Below are positions 45,491 to 52,084 of a DNA stretch of 52,084 nucleotides, in pieces. Origin of the DNA: Oscillospiraceae bacterium (GTDB lineage Bacteria > Bacillota > Clostridia > Oscillospirales > CAG-272). The stretch is taken from assembly GCA_015064885.1 (NCBI GenBank), contig SVRJ01000011.1, positions 1 through 52,084 on the forward strand, written 5' to 3'. The first letter of the stretch is position 1; each line of letters opens with the position of its first letter. The notes under the pieces are model-generated. The model was not told the origin of the DNA. It searched no databases and saw nothing but the letters and a program-made list of their open reading frames with translations. The position numbers were made by a program, and so were the translations under genes.

Positions 45491-45636
45491 AAAACAGAAC
45501 GGAGCTGTACTGCAGCTCCGTTCTGTTTTTCTTCTTTTCTTTTTCGGTTGTGTGACCGTTTCTTTATTACCAAATACAATGGCACGTGCGCTGATGGGAA
45601 ATATTTACCCCCACAGATAGCCTTCATCTATTTGTT
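45484..45636 (-). ncRNA. Candidate small RNA between eno and the phosphodiesterase operon
   Basis: A consensus promoter (45643-45671, minus) predicts a start near 45636. About 110 bases downstream lies the 17-bp hairpin at 45529-45491, followed on this strand by TTTTTTAT, so a transcript of about 150 nt is bounded by a promoter and a terminator. It can fold local stems: CTG-T-GGG/CCC-AT-CAG, TGCCA/TGGTA and CGGT/ACCG. An ATG at 45627 opens a frame (MKAICGGKYF...) with no ribosome site that runs through the terminator and is probably not translated. It does not match 6S, SRP, tmRNA, RNase P or riboswitches that I can recognise. The 3' stem is shared with the eno terminator. Confidence 0.5.
45491..45529. 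terminator. Bidirectional terminator of eno and the candidate small RNA
   Basis: A 17-bp perfect stem (AAAACAGAACGGAGCTG and its complement at 45513-45529) with loop TACTG; T tracts on both sides. Confidence 0.92.
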
Positions 45637-45642
45637 GACAAT

Positions 45643-45671
45643 ATTATATCACACCAAATTCATTTTGTCAA
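45643..45671 (-). promoter_or_regulatory. sigma-A promoter of the candidate small RNA
   Basis: On the minus strand TTGACA (45671-45666) and TATAAT (45648-45643), 17-base spacer. No protein gene with a ribosome site lies downstream. A 9-bp inverted repeat (TGTTGACAA at 45633-45641, TTGTCAACA at 45665-45673) flanks the -10. Confidence 0.8.
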
Positions 45672-45742
45672 CACGTAAAATGCAAAATATCTGTTTTGCA
45701 TAAAAAAAGAGATCTTAATTTGTGCACAATGACGAAAGAAAA

Positions 45743-45770
45743 CGGCGGTTTGCATATATGCAAACCGCCG
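45743..45770 (-). terminator. Terminator of the phosphodiesterase / TIM-barrel operon
   Basis: A 13-bp perfect stem (CGGCGGTTTGCAT / ATGCAAACCGCCG) around AT, followed on the minus strand by TTTTCTTTC. It lies 11 bases after the stop of the isomerase-like gene. Confidence 0.88.
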
Positions 45771-45781
45771 AAAGCTTAAAT

Positions 45782-46687
45782 TTATGCTTTTTCGTACAAA
45801 GACATCAAATACATACCCACGTCATATGCGAACCTTCCCGCCTGCATGCGCAGAGAATCGGGCAGGCTGCTGAAGAATCCGTGTATCTCGTACGTAAAAT
45901 CGCCCTCATATCCTATTTCCTTGAGTATGGGCATCAGTTCCTCCCACCTTGTCTTTCCTCTGATAAAGGGAATAAAGTGGTCGTCGCCGTTTCCGTCATT
46001 CTCCTGAACGTGTGTAGCTCTGAGTCTGTGACCGAGTTTTCTGAGAGCGGGTGCCTGATCGTTATATACGAGTTGGGCATGTCCGAAATCCCAGGTTGCA
46101 CCTACCGACGAATCGTTAAAGGAATCGATCAGAGCTATCTGCTCCTCAACCGTTGCGGTAAAACGCATTTTCGTCTTCGCAATATTGAATTCGGCCATAT
46201 TTTCGATAGCTATACCGGTACCGTGCTTTTTGGCGCATTCGATTATCGGAGAATAAAAATCATGGTTGACTCTCATATTCTCATCAAAATCAAGCTCGCT
46301 TTCAAGCACTGCCGTCTGTGCGTGTGTGGTGACCCATTTCACACCAAGCCTTCCGCTTGCTATCACGGTACGAAGAACGATCTCCTTATACCAATCGTTC
46401 TCCTCTTCGGTGCGCTTGTTGTCAAGTCGGTATATGTTTGAATCGTACGGGGCATGTGACTGTGAAAATTCTACTCCGTATTTTACGCCGCACTCGCCGA
46501 GCGTATCCACATACCGCTCCCAACCGTCCTTTTGAAACGGAGAGTCCTTCTTTGTGGCGTTACAAAAGTTAAGGTCTATTATTTTGAATCCGCATTCCGA
46601 AAGCATTTTTATCGCTTCCGGAAGAGGGGTTTCCCCGGCACCGTTTCTCCTCGACGGAAAGGTACATGTAGATGATGCAAGTCTCAT
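45782..46687 (-). CDS. Sugar phosphate isomerase/epimerase-like TIM-barrel protein
   Basis: A 301-residue protein of the xylose isomerase-like AP-endonuclease-2 TIM-barrel family. Putative metal and substrate residues lie in IAIENMAEF, ATWDFGHAQ, ATHVQENDGNGDDH and FTYEIHGFF, in the order seen in inosose dehydratases, hydroxypyruvate isomerases and sugar epimerases. The exact reaction is not predictable. It follows the phosphodiesterase gene by 14 bases and shares its promoter, suggesting both act on one sugar or phosphorylated sugar. Confidence 0.88.
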   Translation of the reverse strand: MRLASSTCTFPSRRNGAGETPLPEAIKMLSECGFKIIDLNFCNATKKDSPFQKDGWERYVDTLGECGVKYGVEFSQSHAPYDSNIYRLDNKRTEEENDWYKEIVLRTVIASGRLGVKWVTTHAQTAVLESELDFDENMRVNHDFYSPIIECAKKHGTGIAIENMAEFNIAKTKMRFTATVEEQIALIDSFNDSSVGATWDFGHAQLVYNDQAPALRKLGHRLRATHVQENDGNGDDHFIPFIRGKTRWEELMPILKEIGYEGDFTYEIHGFFSSLPDSLRMQAGRFAYDVGMYLMSLYEKA

Positions 46688-46701
46688 AGTGCTTTCTCCG
46701 C

Positions 46702-48006
46702 TCAGTCAAGTTCAAGTATTTCGTCTATTGCAGATCCGTCTGCCCAAGGCATCTCAACACCGAGTATCCTTGCATAAGTTGGGGCTTCGTCTACGGTGTT
46801 TTTTCTTTCGAGAACGACGCCCTTCTTTATATGAGGACCGAAGGCTGTAAATACGGGCTGAGGACCGAGGTCGGGCAGATATCCGTGGGTAGCCTTACCG
46901 AATCTGTAGTCGCTGTTATCAAGCACCTTTACGACCGGTCTGCGCCAATCGTCCGAGAAAGACGTATATCCGTCCGTTTCCACAACAAACGAGAATTCGC
47001 CGTTGAGATGCTCTTTTTCGTCTATCTCCTCTGCGGTAAAGACCTCGCCTATGCCGTATATTCCCTCCTCCTTCATATGGAGAAGAAGCTCGTATACCTT
47101 GTTATAAAGCTCTTTATCATCGGGATCCTTAAGGCGTATCTGCGACGACATTCCCGTAGAATGAGAATACGCCTGCCAATCTGTAAGCTTTCCGTTTATA
47201 TCCGTGGTTATAAGGCCGGCATCAGCAAAGAAAACGTTAAGCTTTATGGATCGGTTAATGTTTCTCTGACCATGATCGGAAACGAGGAAGAAATCCGTCT
47301 CCTCGAAAACTCCTGCCTCTCTTGCCGCATCAAAGAGCATTCCGAGCCACTCGTCGGTTTCGTCAAGGCCCTTTGTTATCTTCTCGTTGAAGAGTCCGCT
47401 TCCGTGTCTGTAGGAGTCGAGATTAGCAGGATGTATCATAAGAAGATTCGGCTTATACTTCTTTATCATCTCGCACGCGCATTTGATTATAAATTCGTCG
47501 GTTTCGGGATGCTTTCTTATTTTTATCTCATCTATAAACGGAGCCACGGTATCGTTATACACCTGCTCTGTCGTACCTGAGCGGAGAAAAACGTTCTTCT
47601 TTTTATCTCCGTCATACTGCGGCCAGTACTCGTCTACAAGATAGTCGATATACTTATGGTTTCCCGTAACCGGCCAGAAAATAGCGGCGGTAGTAAGTCC
47701 GGCATCCTTCGCTGCCTTAAATATATCCGGGGTCTTTATAACATCAGCAAACCAGTTCCACGGAACGTCCTTTGCAAGACCGGGGCAGAACTCGTTATTG
47801 TTTACCACACCGTGCTTATTAGGATAGCAACCGGTAGACATCGTAACGTGTGCAGGATAAGTAACAGACGGGTAGCAGGTCTTCATCGTCTTGATGATAG
47901 AGCCTCTCTCGCAAAGAAGCGAAAAATTAGGCTTGGTCTTAAGATATTCAAGATCCTCATAGACCATAGCATCCGCCGAAATAACAACTATTCTTTTTTC
48001 TTTCAT
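46702..48006 (-). CDS. Alkaline phosphatase superfamily phosphodiesterase (nucleotide pyrophosphatase type)
   Basis: A 434-residue type I phosphodiesterase / nucleotide pyrophosphatase-like metal enzyme. ATG 48006 has AAGGTG 6 bases upstream. VVISADAMVYED near the start supplies a metal Asp, YPSVTYPAHVTMSTGCYPNK holds the nucleophilic Thr, and LVSDHGQRN and HGYLP carry further metal ligands. There is no signal peptide, so it acts in the cytoplasm. Substrate could be a sugar nucleotide or phosphodiester; the partner TIM-barrel enzyme and the divergent GH106-like gene point to sugar metabolism (inferred). Confidence 0.9.
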   Translation of the reverse strand: MKEKRIVVISADAMVYEDLEYLKTKPNFSLLCERGSIIKTMKTCYPSVTYPAHVTMSTGCYPNKHGVVNNNEFCPGLAKDVPWNWFADVIKTPDIFKAAKDAGLTTAAIFWPVTGNHKYIDYLVDEYWPQYDGDKKKNVFLRSGTTEQVYNDTVAPFIDEIKIRKHPETDEFIIKCACEMIKKYKPNLLMIHPANLDSYRHGSGLFNEKITKGLDETDEWLGMLFDAAREAGVFEETDFFLVSDHGQRNINRSIKLNVFFADAGLITTDINGKLTDWQAYSHSTGMSSQIRLKDPDDKELYNKVYELLLHMKEEGIYGIGEVFTAEEIDEKEHLNGEFSFVVETDGYTSFSDDWRRPVVKVLDNSDYRFGKATHGYLPDLGPQPVFTAFGPHIKKGVVLERKNTVDEAPTYARILGVEMPWADGSAIDEILELD

Positions 48007-48050
48007 AAGTCTCACCTTAAACTCAGCACTAAGCTTTCTTTAATACTTAT

Positions 48051-48079
48051 ATTATAATACAAAAAGCAACGTATGTCAA
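48051..48079 (-). promoter_or_regulatory. sigma-A promoter of the phosphodiesterase operon
   Basis: On the minus strand TTGACA (48079-48074) and TATAAT (48056-48051), 17-base spacer, 44 bases before the start codon. Confidence 0.85.
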
Positions 48080-48165
48080 GGGTTTTGCGAGCTTTTGGCG
48101 GTAGATTCCACAAAGTATGCGGAAATTATTTAACGTGCATATTCTTCAAAGATACAAATTTTATA

Positions 48166-48194
48166 TTGACTTTGGAGCGCGGTTATGATATAAT
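48166..48194 (+). promoter_or_regulatory. sigma-A promoter of the GH106-like gene
   Basis: TTGACT at 48166-48171 and TATAAT at 48189-48194, 17-base spacer, with an extended -10 TG at 48186-48187. It shows that the gene starts at 48238 and not further upstream. Confidence 0.82.
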
Positions 48195-48237
48195 TATAGC
48201 GTTAAAAAATTCTTTACACTGCATCGGAGGTAAAGGA

Positions 48238-50508
48238 ATGGACTCTGTCAGACAAAAAGCGTTTAATGATCTTAAGGAAGTCTTTATAGAGACTCCCGAC
48301 GAATATACACCGTGCTCGTATTCCGTCCCCTCTCTCCCGGTAAACCCAAATGAGCTTCGCCGCGAGCTTTCAAAAAAGAAAAAGAACGGCATGCATTACG
48401 TTATTCCCGAGCTTATGAAAAGCGGAAAAGCCTACTCAAGAGAGGAAATACTCGATTTTTATAAAATATATTTTGATATATGCTCATCTCTCGGGCTTAA
48501 AACTTTTTTCAACTTTGAAGCCGAGTATGAGAATATGATCCTCGACGAAAGCTCGGAATATGACACCTCGTCTTATGCGAAAATATTGAATTTTTATTCA
48601 TATCGCTGCTTTGAGAACGAAAAGCTCAGCTATAATCTACATCGTGGAGTGCTTATGAGCATCGTCGCATACGACGGCTATATGCAGATACGCGACCTGC
48701 GTGAATTCATAGACGGCGACGTGCTTCGTTGGGACGTGCCCAGAGGAAACTGGGAGATACTCGAATTTGTTTGTATGCCCGACACGTATTCCGGAAGAAT
48801 AGATTACCTTGACTACAGGCATTCTCTGAACTACCTTTCGGTTGCTGCGGAATACTTCGGAGGAATAACCGGAGCGAGCATGCCCGAGTCGGTGGTCGGA
48901 ATAAAATACAACGACATCGGATTTGTAGGCAAAAACCGCCGTATGTGGTGCGGAGATTTCAATCGAATATTCGAAGAAAAGTATGATTTTGACCCCGCTC
49001 CATTCTACCCCGCTCTGTTTTTCGATATAGGTCCGGATACCGCAAGACTCAAGGCGCAGTTCTTCAACTGCCGTTCTGAAATATTCCAAAACGGATTTAT
49101 AAAGGCGGCTCGCGATTTTGCGTCAGAATATGATATTGACGTCATCGGAGGTCTCATCGAGCCTAAGCTTACCGCATGCTCGCAGACAGTAGGTGACGCT
49201 ATGCTCAGCAGTGCATTCTCCCCGTCCGCTCTTATGGATAAAGCGTACCTCTACGGAATAAACTCAATAAAGATAGCCGCAGGCACCGCATATAACTTTG
49301 ACTGCGCTACCGTAAGCTGCGATCTTTTCCGCGACTATATGGATATAGATCTCGATATCGCATACAAGGATGCGATGCACTCACTGGCAAGAGGAGCTAA
49401 CAGTCTTTTCGTTCATTCTCCGAAATTTGAAGACAGTAACGCTCCTTCTATAAAAAAGATGATATTCGGCGAAGACAATACCGCGGCATTCGCAAAATTC
49501 ATCTCAAAGGTGCAGGCTGTCCTTCGAGGAGGACGCCACGTCGCCGATATCGCTCTGCTATACCCTATATATTCGTTACACTCAAGTGTGTATTTTTACG
49601 ATTACGATACGACAGGCTTTGAATATCCGAGCACACCCGCAAGCGCAGACTACATGAGTGTTATAAACAGTATCTCGATATACTCAGGTCACGATCTCAC
49701 AGTGATCCACCCTAAGACGTTAAATAAGCACTGCCACGCAAACGCAGGTTGTCTGTATCTCGATAATGAAATAAACAAGGAAAAGTACAGCATTCTCGTT
49801 CTCCCGTCAACCTCGGTCATCAGCATCAAAAGTCTTGAGATAATTTCCGAGTTTTTCGACTGCGGAGGAAAAATAATCGCCACAGGCTCGCTTCCCTCCT
49901 ACGCGCTTGAAAGCACGAAGGATAAGAACCTCGACGGTCGTGTAAAAGAGCTCGTCGCCCACGTGTTCGGTGAGGACGCTTCCGACTCGGGCATCATGAG
50001 AGATTATTGCCTCAATACCAATATAAACGGTGGAATGGCATATACTCTTTATCATTCTCTCACCGCAGCTGACGGCACGGGAATGACAAACAGTGCTACT
50101 CTCACAGACGCACTCGAAAGCTTTGGCGTTCCGTTCGACGTAAGCATTCCGAATATGATGAGATACGAGGCAACCGGATCTCTCAATACGATATATCCCG
50201 TATTCAAAAAGCTCGGTCTGACCAGCCATTTTTCAAGCGGCGGAATGATAAATCATATACATAAAAAACGCGGTGATATAGATATATATTACGTATCAAA
50301 TACAACAGATAACAATTTCACCTCAAAGGTTAAGCTCCGCGGTGAAATGTTCATCGAGGAATGGAATCCTCATACGGGTAAAATGCGAAGACTCGCTTCT
50401 TCCTATTCGTCGGAAAAATATAAAAACGTCGATATTCCCTTTACCGAGGTCTCACTTGATATCCCCGCTGCAAGATCTGTAATTCTCATAGGAACTCCGA
50501 TCAATTAA
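48238..50508 (+). CDS. GH106-like putative glycoside hydrolase
   Basis: A 756-residue protein starting at ATG 48238 behind GGAGG and below its own promoter. The layout resembles the GH106 group: a barrel-like first half with VPRGNWEILEFVCMPDTYSG (matching the family's VPxGxWxIL motif), a long helical barrel section (about 245-400), then a class-I amidotransferase-like domain (ILVLPSTSVISIKSLEII, about 520-540) and a C-terminal beta domain (YYVSNTTDNNFTSKV; IEEWNPHTGKMRRL). It is shorter than usual GH106 enzymes and has no signal peptide. Catalytic residues could not be assigned. A role in degrading rhamnose- or galactose-containing oligosaccharides is inferred. Confidence 0.7.
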   Translation: MDSVRQKAFNDLKEVFIETPDEYTPCSYSVPSLPVNPNELRRELSKKKKNGMHYVIPELMKSGKAYSREEILDFYKIYFDICSSLGLKTFFNFEAEYENMILDESSEYDTSSYAKILNFYSYRCFENEKLSYNLHRGVLMSIVAYDGYMQIRDLREFIDGDVLRWDVPRGNWEILEFVCMPDTYSGRIDYLDYRHSLNYLSVAAEYFGGITGASMPESVVGIKYNDIGFVGKNRRMWCGDFNRIFEEKYDFDPAPFYPALFFDIGPDTARLKAQFFNCRSEIFQNGFIKAARDFASEYDIDVIGGLIEPKLTACSQTVGDAMLSSAFSPSALMDKAYLYGINSIKIAAGTAYNFDCATVSCDLFRDYMDIDLDIAYKDAMHSLARGANSLFVHSPKFEDSNAPSIKKMIFGEDNTAAFAKFISKVQAVLRGGRHVADIALLYPIYSLHSSVYFYDYDTTGFEYPSTPASADYMSVINSISIYSGHDLTVIHPKTLNKHCHANAGCLYLDNEINKEKYSILVLPSTSVISIKSLEIISEFFDCGGKIIATGSLPSYALESTKDKNLDGRVKELVAHVFGEDASDSGIMRDYCLNTNINGGMAYTLYHSLTAADGTGMTNSATLTDALESFGVPFDVSIPNMMRYEATGSLNTIYPVFKKLGLTSHFSSGGMINHIHKKRGDIDIYYVSNTTDNNFTSKVKLRGEMFIEEWNPHTGKMRRLASSYSSEKYKNVDIPFTEVSLDIPAARSVILIGTPIN

Positions 50509-50516
50509 ATAAAAAG

Positions 50517-50571
50517 CCGCAGGATCTTTTCCTGATACTCCAATCGTGGTATCACGCAAAAATTCCTGCGG
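50517..50571. terminator. Bidirectional terminator between the GH106-like gene and nrdR
   Basis: Outer stem CCGCAGGA / TCCTGCGG encloses an inner stem TGATAC / GTATCA; TTATTTTTT follows on the plus strand. The convergent nrdR gene ends 12 bases further on. Confidence 0.8.
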
Positions 50572-50582
50572 TTATTTTTTCG

Positions 50583-51029
50583 TCAATCGCGTTTTTCACG
50601 CAGAATGTCGAGTTCTTTCATAAAGGTCTCTATATCCTTGAATTCTCTGTAGACAGACGCAAAGCGCACGTATGCAACTCCGTCGACTTCTTTGAGCTTT
50701 TCCATAACCTTTTCGCCGATGGAAGCTGTGGTCACCTCATGTTGCATTCCATTTCTGAGCTCGCTTTCTATCTCGTCTGCAAGCTTTTCTGCGTCTACAG
50801 GCCGCTTCTGACACGCCTTGAGAAGACCCGAGAGGAGCTTTGCCTTGTCAAACAATTCTTTTGTTCCGTCTTTCTTCACCACGATGAGCTGATACGTCTC
50901 TATCGTCTCGTACGTAGTGTAACGCGATTTGCACGCCTCACATTCTCTTCTTCTTTTTATTGCGTTATTTTCTGCAGGTCTCGAATCTATTACACGAAGG
51001 TCTGCACTGCCGCAGTTCGGACATCTCAT
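50583..51029 (-). CDS. nrdR: Transcriptional repressor NrdR
   Basis: A 148-residue NrdR, which senses ATP/dATP and represses ribonucleotide reductase genes through NrdR boxes. The zinc ribbon cysteines are C3, C6, C30 and C33 (MRCPNCGS; RECEACKSRYTTYE), followed by the ATP-cone domain (LIVVKKDGTKELFDKAKLLSGL). ATG 51029 has AAGGAG 7 bases upstream; the longer frame includes the promoter. C-terminal VAYVRFASVYREFKD is diagnostic. It is monocistronic and divergent from sigK. Confidence 0.97.
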   Translation of the reverse strand: MRCPNCGSADLRVIDSRPAENNAIKRRRECEACKSRYTTYETIETYQLIVVKKDGTKELFDKAKLLSGLLKACQKRPVDAEKLADEIESELRNGMQHEVTTASIGEKVMEKLKEVDGVAYVRFASVYREFKDIETFMKELDILREKRD

Positions 51030-51063
51030 AAGCAACTCCTTAGATAAAATATTAACTCTATTT

Positions 51064-51092
51064 ATTATATCATTTTTCCTTGTATTTGTCAA
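51064..51092 (-). promoter_or_regulatory. sigma-A promoter of nrdR
   Basis: On the minus strand TTGACA (51092-51087) and TATAAT (51069-51064), 17-base spacer. Confidence 0.85.
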
Positions 51093-51163
51093 GGATATTT
51101 TTAAAAATAGATATAACAAAAAGAGCTTTCACATATACTTGCAAAAAAAGAAGAGGTGATCCT

Positions 51164-51853
51164 ATGCTCGGTCATATGCTTTATGTTTTTGCACATTTTT
51201 TGCACGTCGGTCTTACAGTTTCCCCCTCATCATCATATCCCGAGGCGCTCGAGCCGTCCGAGGAGAGAGTGCTGTTTACAGAAGCAAGAAAAGGAAACGC
51301 AAAGGCACGAGAAAAGCTTATACTCCACAATCTCCGCCTTGTCTCCCATCTGATAAGAAAATACTATTCCTCGCATCCCGCCACTGAAGACCTTAACTCT
51401 ATCGGAACTATCGGACTCATAAAGGCGGTAGACAGCTTTGACGTAAGGAACGGGGCGAAATTCGCAACTTATGCCGCCAGATGTATACAGAATGAGATAC
51501 TCATGTACTTCCGCCACGAAAAAAAGCAAAATGCCGTCATCTCGATAAATGAAACAATAGACGTTGATAAGGACGGAAATCCGCTTACGTACGCAGACGT
51601 TCTCGGATCTGAAGAAAACATAGACGAAGAAATAGACCGTAATATAATGTGTGAAAAGCTCAAGGACGCAATAGAGTCTGTCCTCGGAGAACGCGAAAGA
51701 AGTGTTATTATAAAACGCTATGGGCTTGAAAACGGAGCTCCCCTTTCTCAAAAAGAGGTTGCCGTCCTGCTCGGAATATCACGATCATATATAAGCAGAA
51801 TAGAAAAGACCGCAATCGAAAAGCTCAGAGATGCACTCGGCATAAAGCTTTGA
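51164..51853 (+). CDS. sigK: Sporulation sigma factor, SigK type
   Basis: A 229-residue sigma-70 family factor. ATG 51164 has GAGGTG 6 bases upstream. The first 20 residues are hydrophobic (MLGHMLYVFAHFLHVGLTVS), matching the removable pro-sequence of SigK. Region 2 shows NLRLVSHLIRKYYSSHPATED, SIGTIGLIKAVDSFD and KFATYAARCIQNEI; region 4 shows RERSVIIKRYGLENG and the helix-turn-helix SQKEVAVLLGISRSYISRIE. SigK acts late in the mother cell during sporulation. The gene is intact, with no skin-like element. SigE is the main alternative, but the sequence fits SigK better. Confidence 0.88.
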   Translation: MLGHMLYVFAHFLHVGLTVSPSSSYPEALEPSEERVLFTEARKGNAKAREKLILHNLRLVSHLIRKYYSSHPATEDLNSIGTIGLIKAVDSFDVRNGAKFATYAARCIQNEILMYFRHEKKQNAVISINETIDVDKDGNPLTYADVLGSEENIDEEIDRNIMCEKLKDAIESVLGERERSVIIKRYGLENGAPLSQKEVAVLLGISRSYISRIEKTAIEKLRDALGIKL

Positions 51854-51921
51854 TCGCGGTCATATTTCACGGCGGTAGCGCTCGTCGGTTATACGTTCTT
51901 GGCTATACAATAGAAATCCCC

Positions 51922-51936
51922 CACCTCAGTGAGGTG
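51922..51936 (+). other. Short hairpin covering a ribosome-site-like sequence
   Basis: CACCTC, loop AGT, GAGGTG. The right arm is a Shine-Dalgarno-like GAGGTG placed 6 bases before ATG 51943, which opens a 15-residue frame (MKISSLYSRYIYCIK) ending at 51990. The 231-base end region 51854-52084 has no other feature I can name. Confidence 0.3.
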
Positions 51937-52084
51937 AGTAATATGAAAATTTCGTCACTTTATTCTCGATATATTTACTGTATTAAGTAAAGCTTTAATT
52001 TTTATATTCTTAATCACTTACCTCTAAGCATACAGAAGAGATCATCTTTAGTGAAATTACGCCTTGAGTCCACTTAAGCTTTGA

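Noticed and set aside
45316-45627. Minus-strand reading frame starting MKAICGG over the small-RNA region and eno 3' end
   Set aside because: No ribosome site, it crosses the terminator stem and lies antisense to eno.
45743-45770. 13-bp palindrome as an insertion-sequence end or recombination site
   Set aside because: It stands right after a stop codon and is followed by a T run, so it is a terminator; no transposase or second copy is present.
48073-48237. N-terminal extension of the GH106-like protein
   Set aside because: It would cover a consensus promoter at 48166-48194; ATG 48238 has GGAGG.

Overview
The window looks like chromosomal DNA of an anaerobic, spore-forming member of the Clostridia (Bacillota), perhaps a gut- or rumen-type organism. 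Supporting signs are a CIRCE-controlled hrcA-grpE-dnaK-dnaJ-prmA operon with a short Firmicutes-type DnaK, a PerR-rubrerythrin operon, HPr kinase, GatCAB, an FtsEX operon with a murein hydrolase, a SigK-like sporulation sigma factor, and many strong Shine-Dalgarno sites and consensus promoters. Every promoter listed here has a 17-bp spacer. No rRNA, tRNA, CRISPR array, prophage or insertion sequence was seen. This is mostly core and metabolic DNA, not a mobile island.

Layout. 1-4.4 kb: the end of an unknown gene, a MATE exporter, a membrane protein, the PerR-rubrerythrin operon (minus) and a LUD-domain protein. 4.5-9.8 kb (minus): an AI-2E-type permease, a GH78 alpha-L-rhamnosidase and an oligopeptide-type binding lipoprotein. 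10-13.1 kb (plus): a GlpA-like / FAD oxidoreductase / DUF1667 redox operon. 13.2-20 kb (minus): ftsE-ftsX-M23 hydrolase-CtpA-greA-membrane protein, a hairpin, then a DMT transporter. 20-22 kb (minus): rsmE and a PucR/CdaR-type regulator. 22.3-28.3 kb (plus): the heat-shock operon ending in prmA. 28.3-30.6 kb (minus): a PrsA-like lipoprotein, a membrane protein and a small zinc protein. 30.7-35.1 kb (plus): hprK, an esterase-acyltransferase fusion, DUF6320 and a Nudix hydrolase. 35.1-37.8 kb (minus): tmcAL, a small conserved protein and a DUF3048 lipoprotein. 37.9-39.2 kb: ackA. 39.2-40.3 kb (minus): a P-loop ATPase split by an apparent 1-nt frameshift. 40.4-45.5 kb (plus): gatC-gatA-gatB-GNAT-eno. 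45.5-45.65 kb (minus): a candidate small RNA with its own promoter and terminator. 45.8-50.5 kb: a phosphodiesterase / TIM-barrel pair divergent from a GH106-like hydrolase. 50.6-52.1 kb: nrdR and sigK.

The points most worth a second look are: (i) the unassigned promoter-to-terminator RNA unit between eno and the phosphodiesterase operon; (ii) the esterase-acyltransferase fusion next to DUF6320; (iii) the single-base break in the N-terminus of the P-loop ATPase, whose promoter and ribosome site are intact; (iv) a hairpin between the Shine-Dalgarno sequence and the start codon of dnaJ; and (v) a hairpin-terminator just ahead of the DMT transporter with no room for a promoter in between. All functions are read from sequence alone, without database searches.
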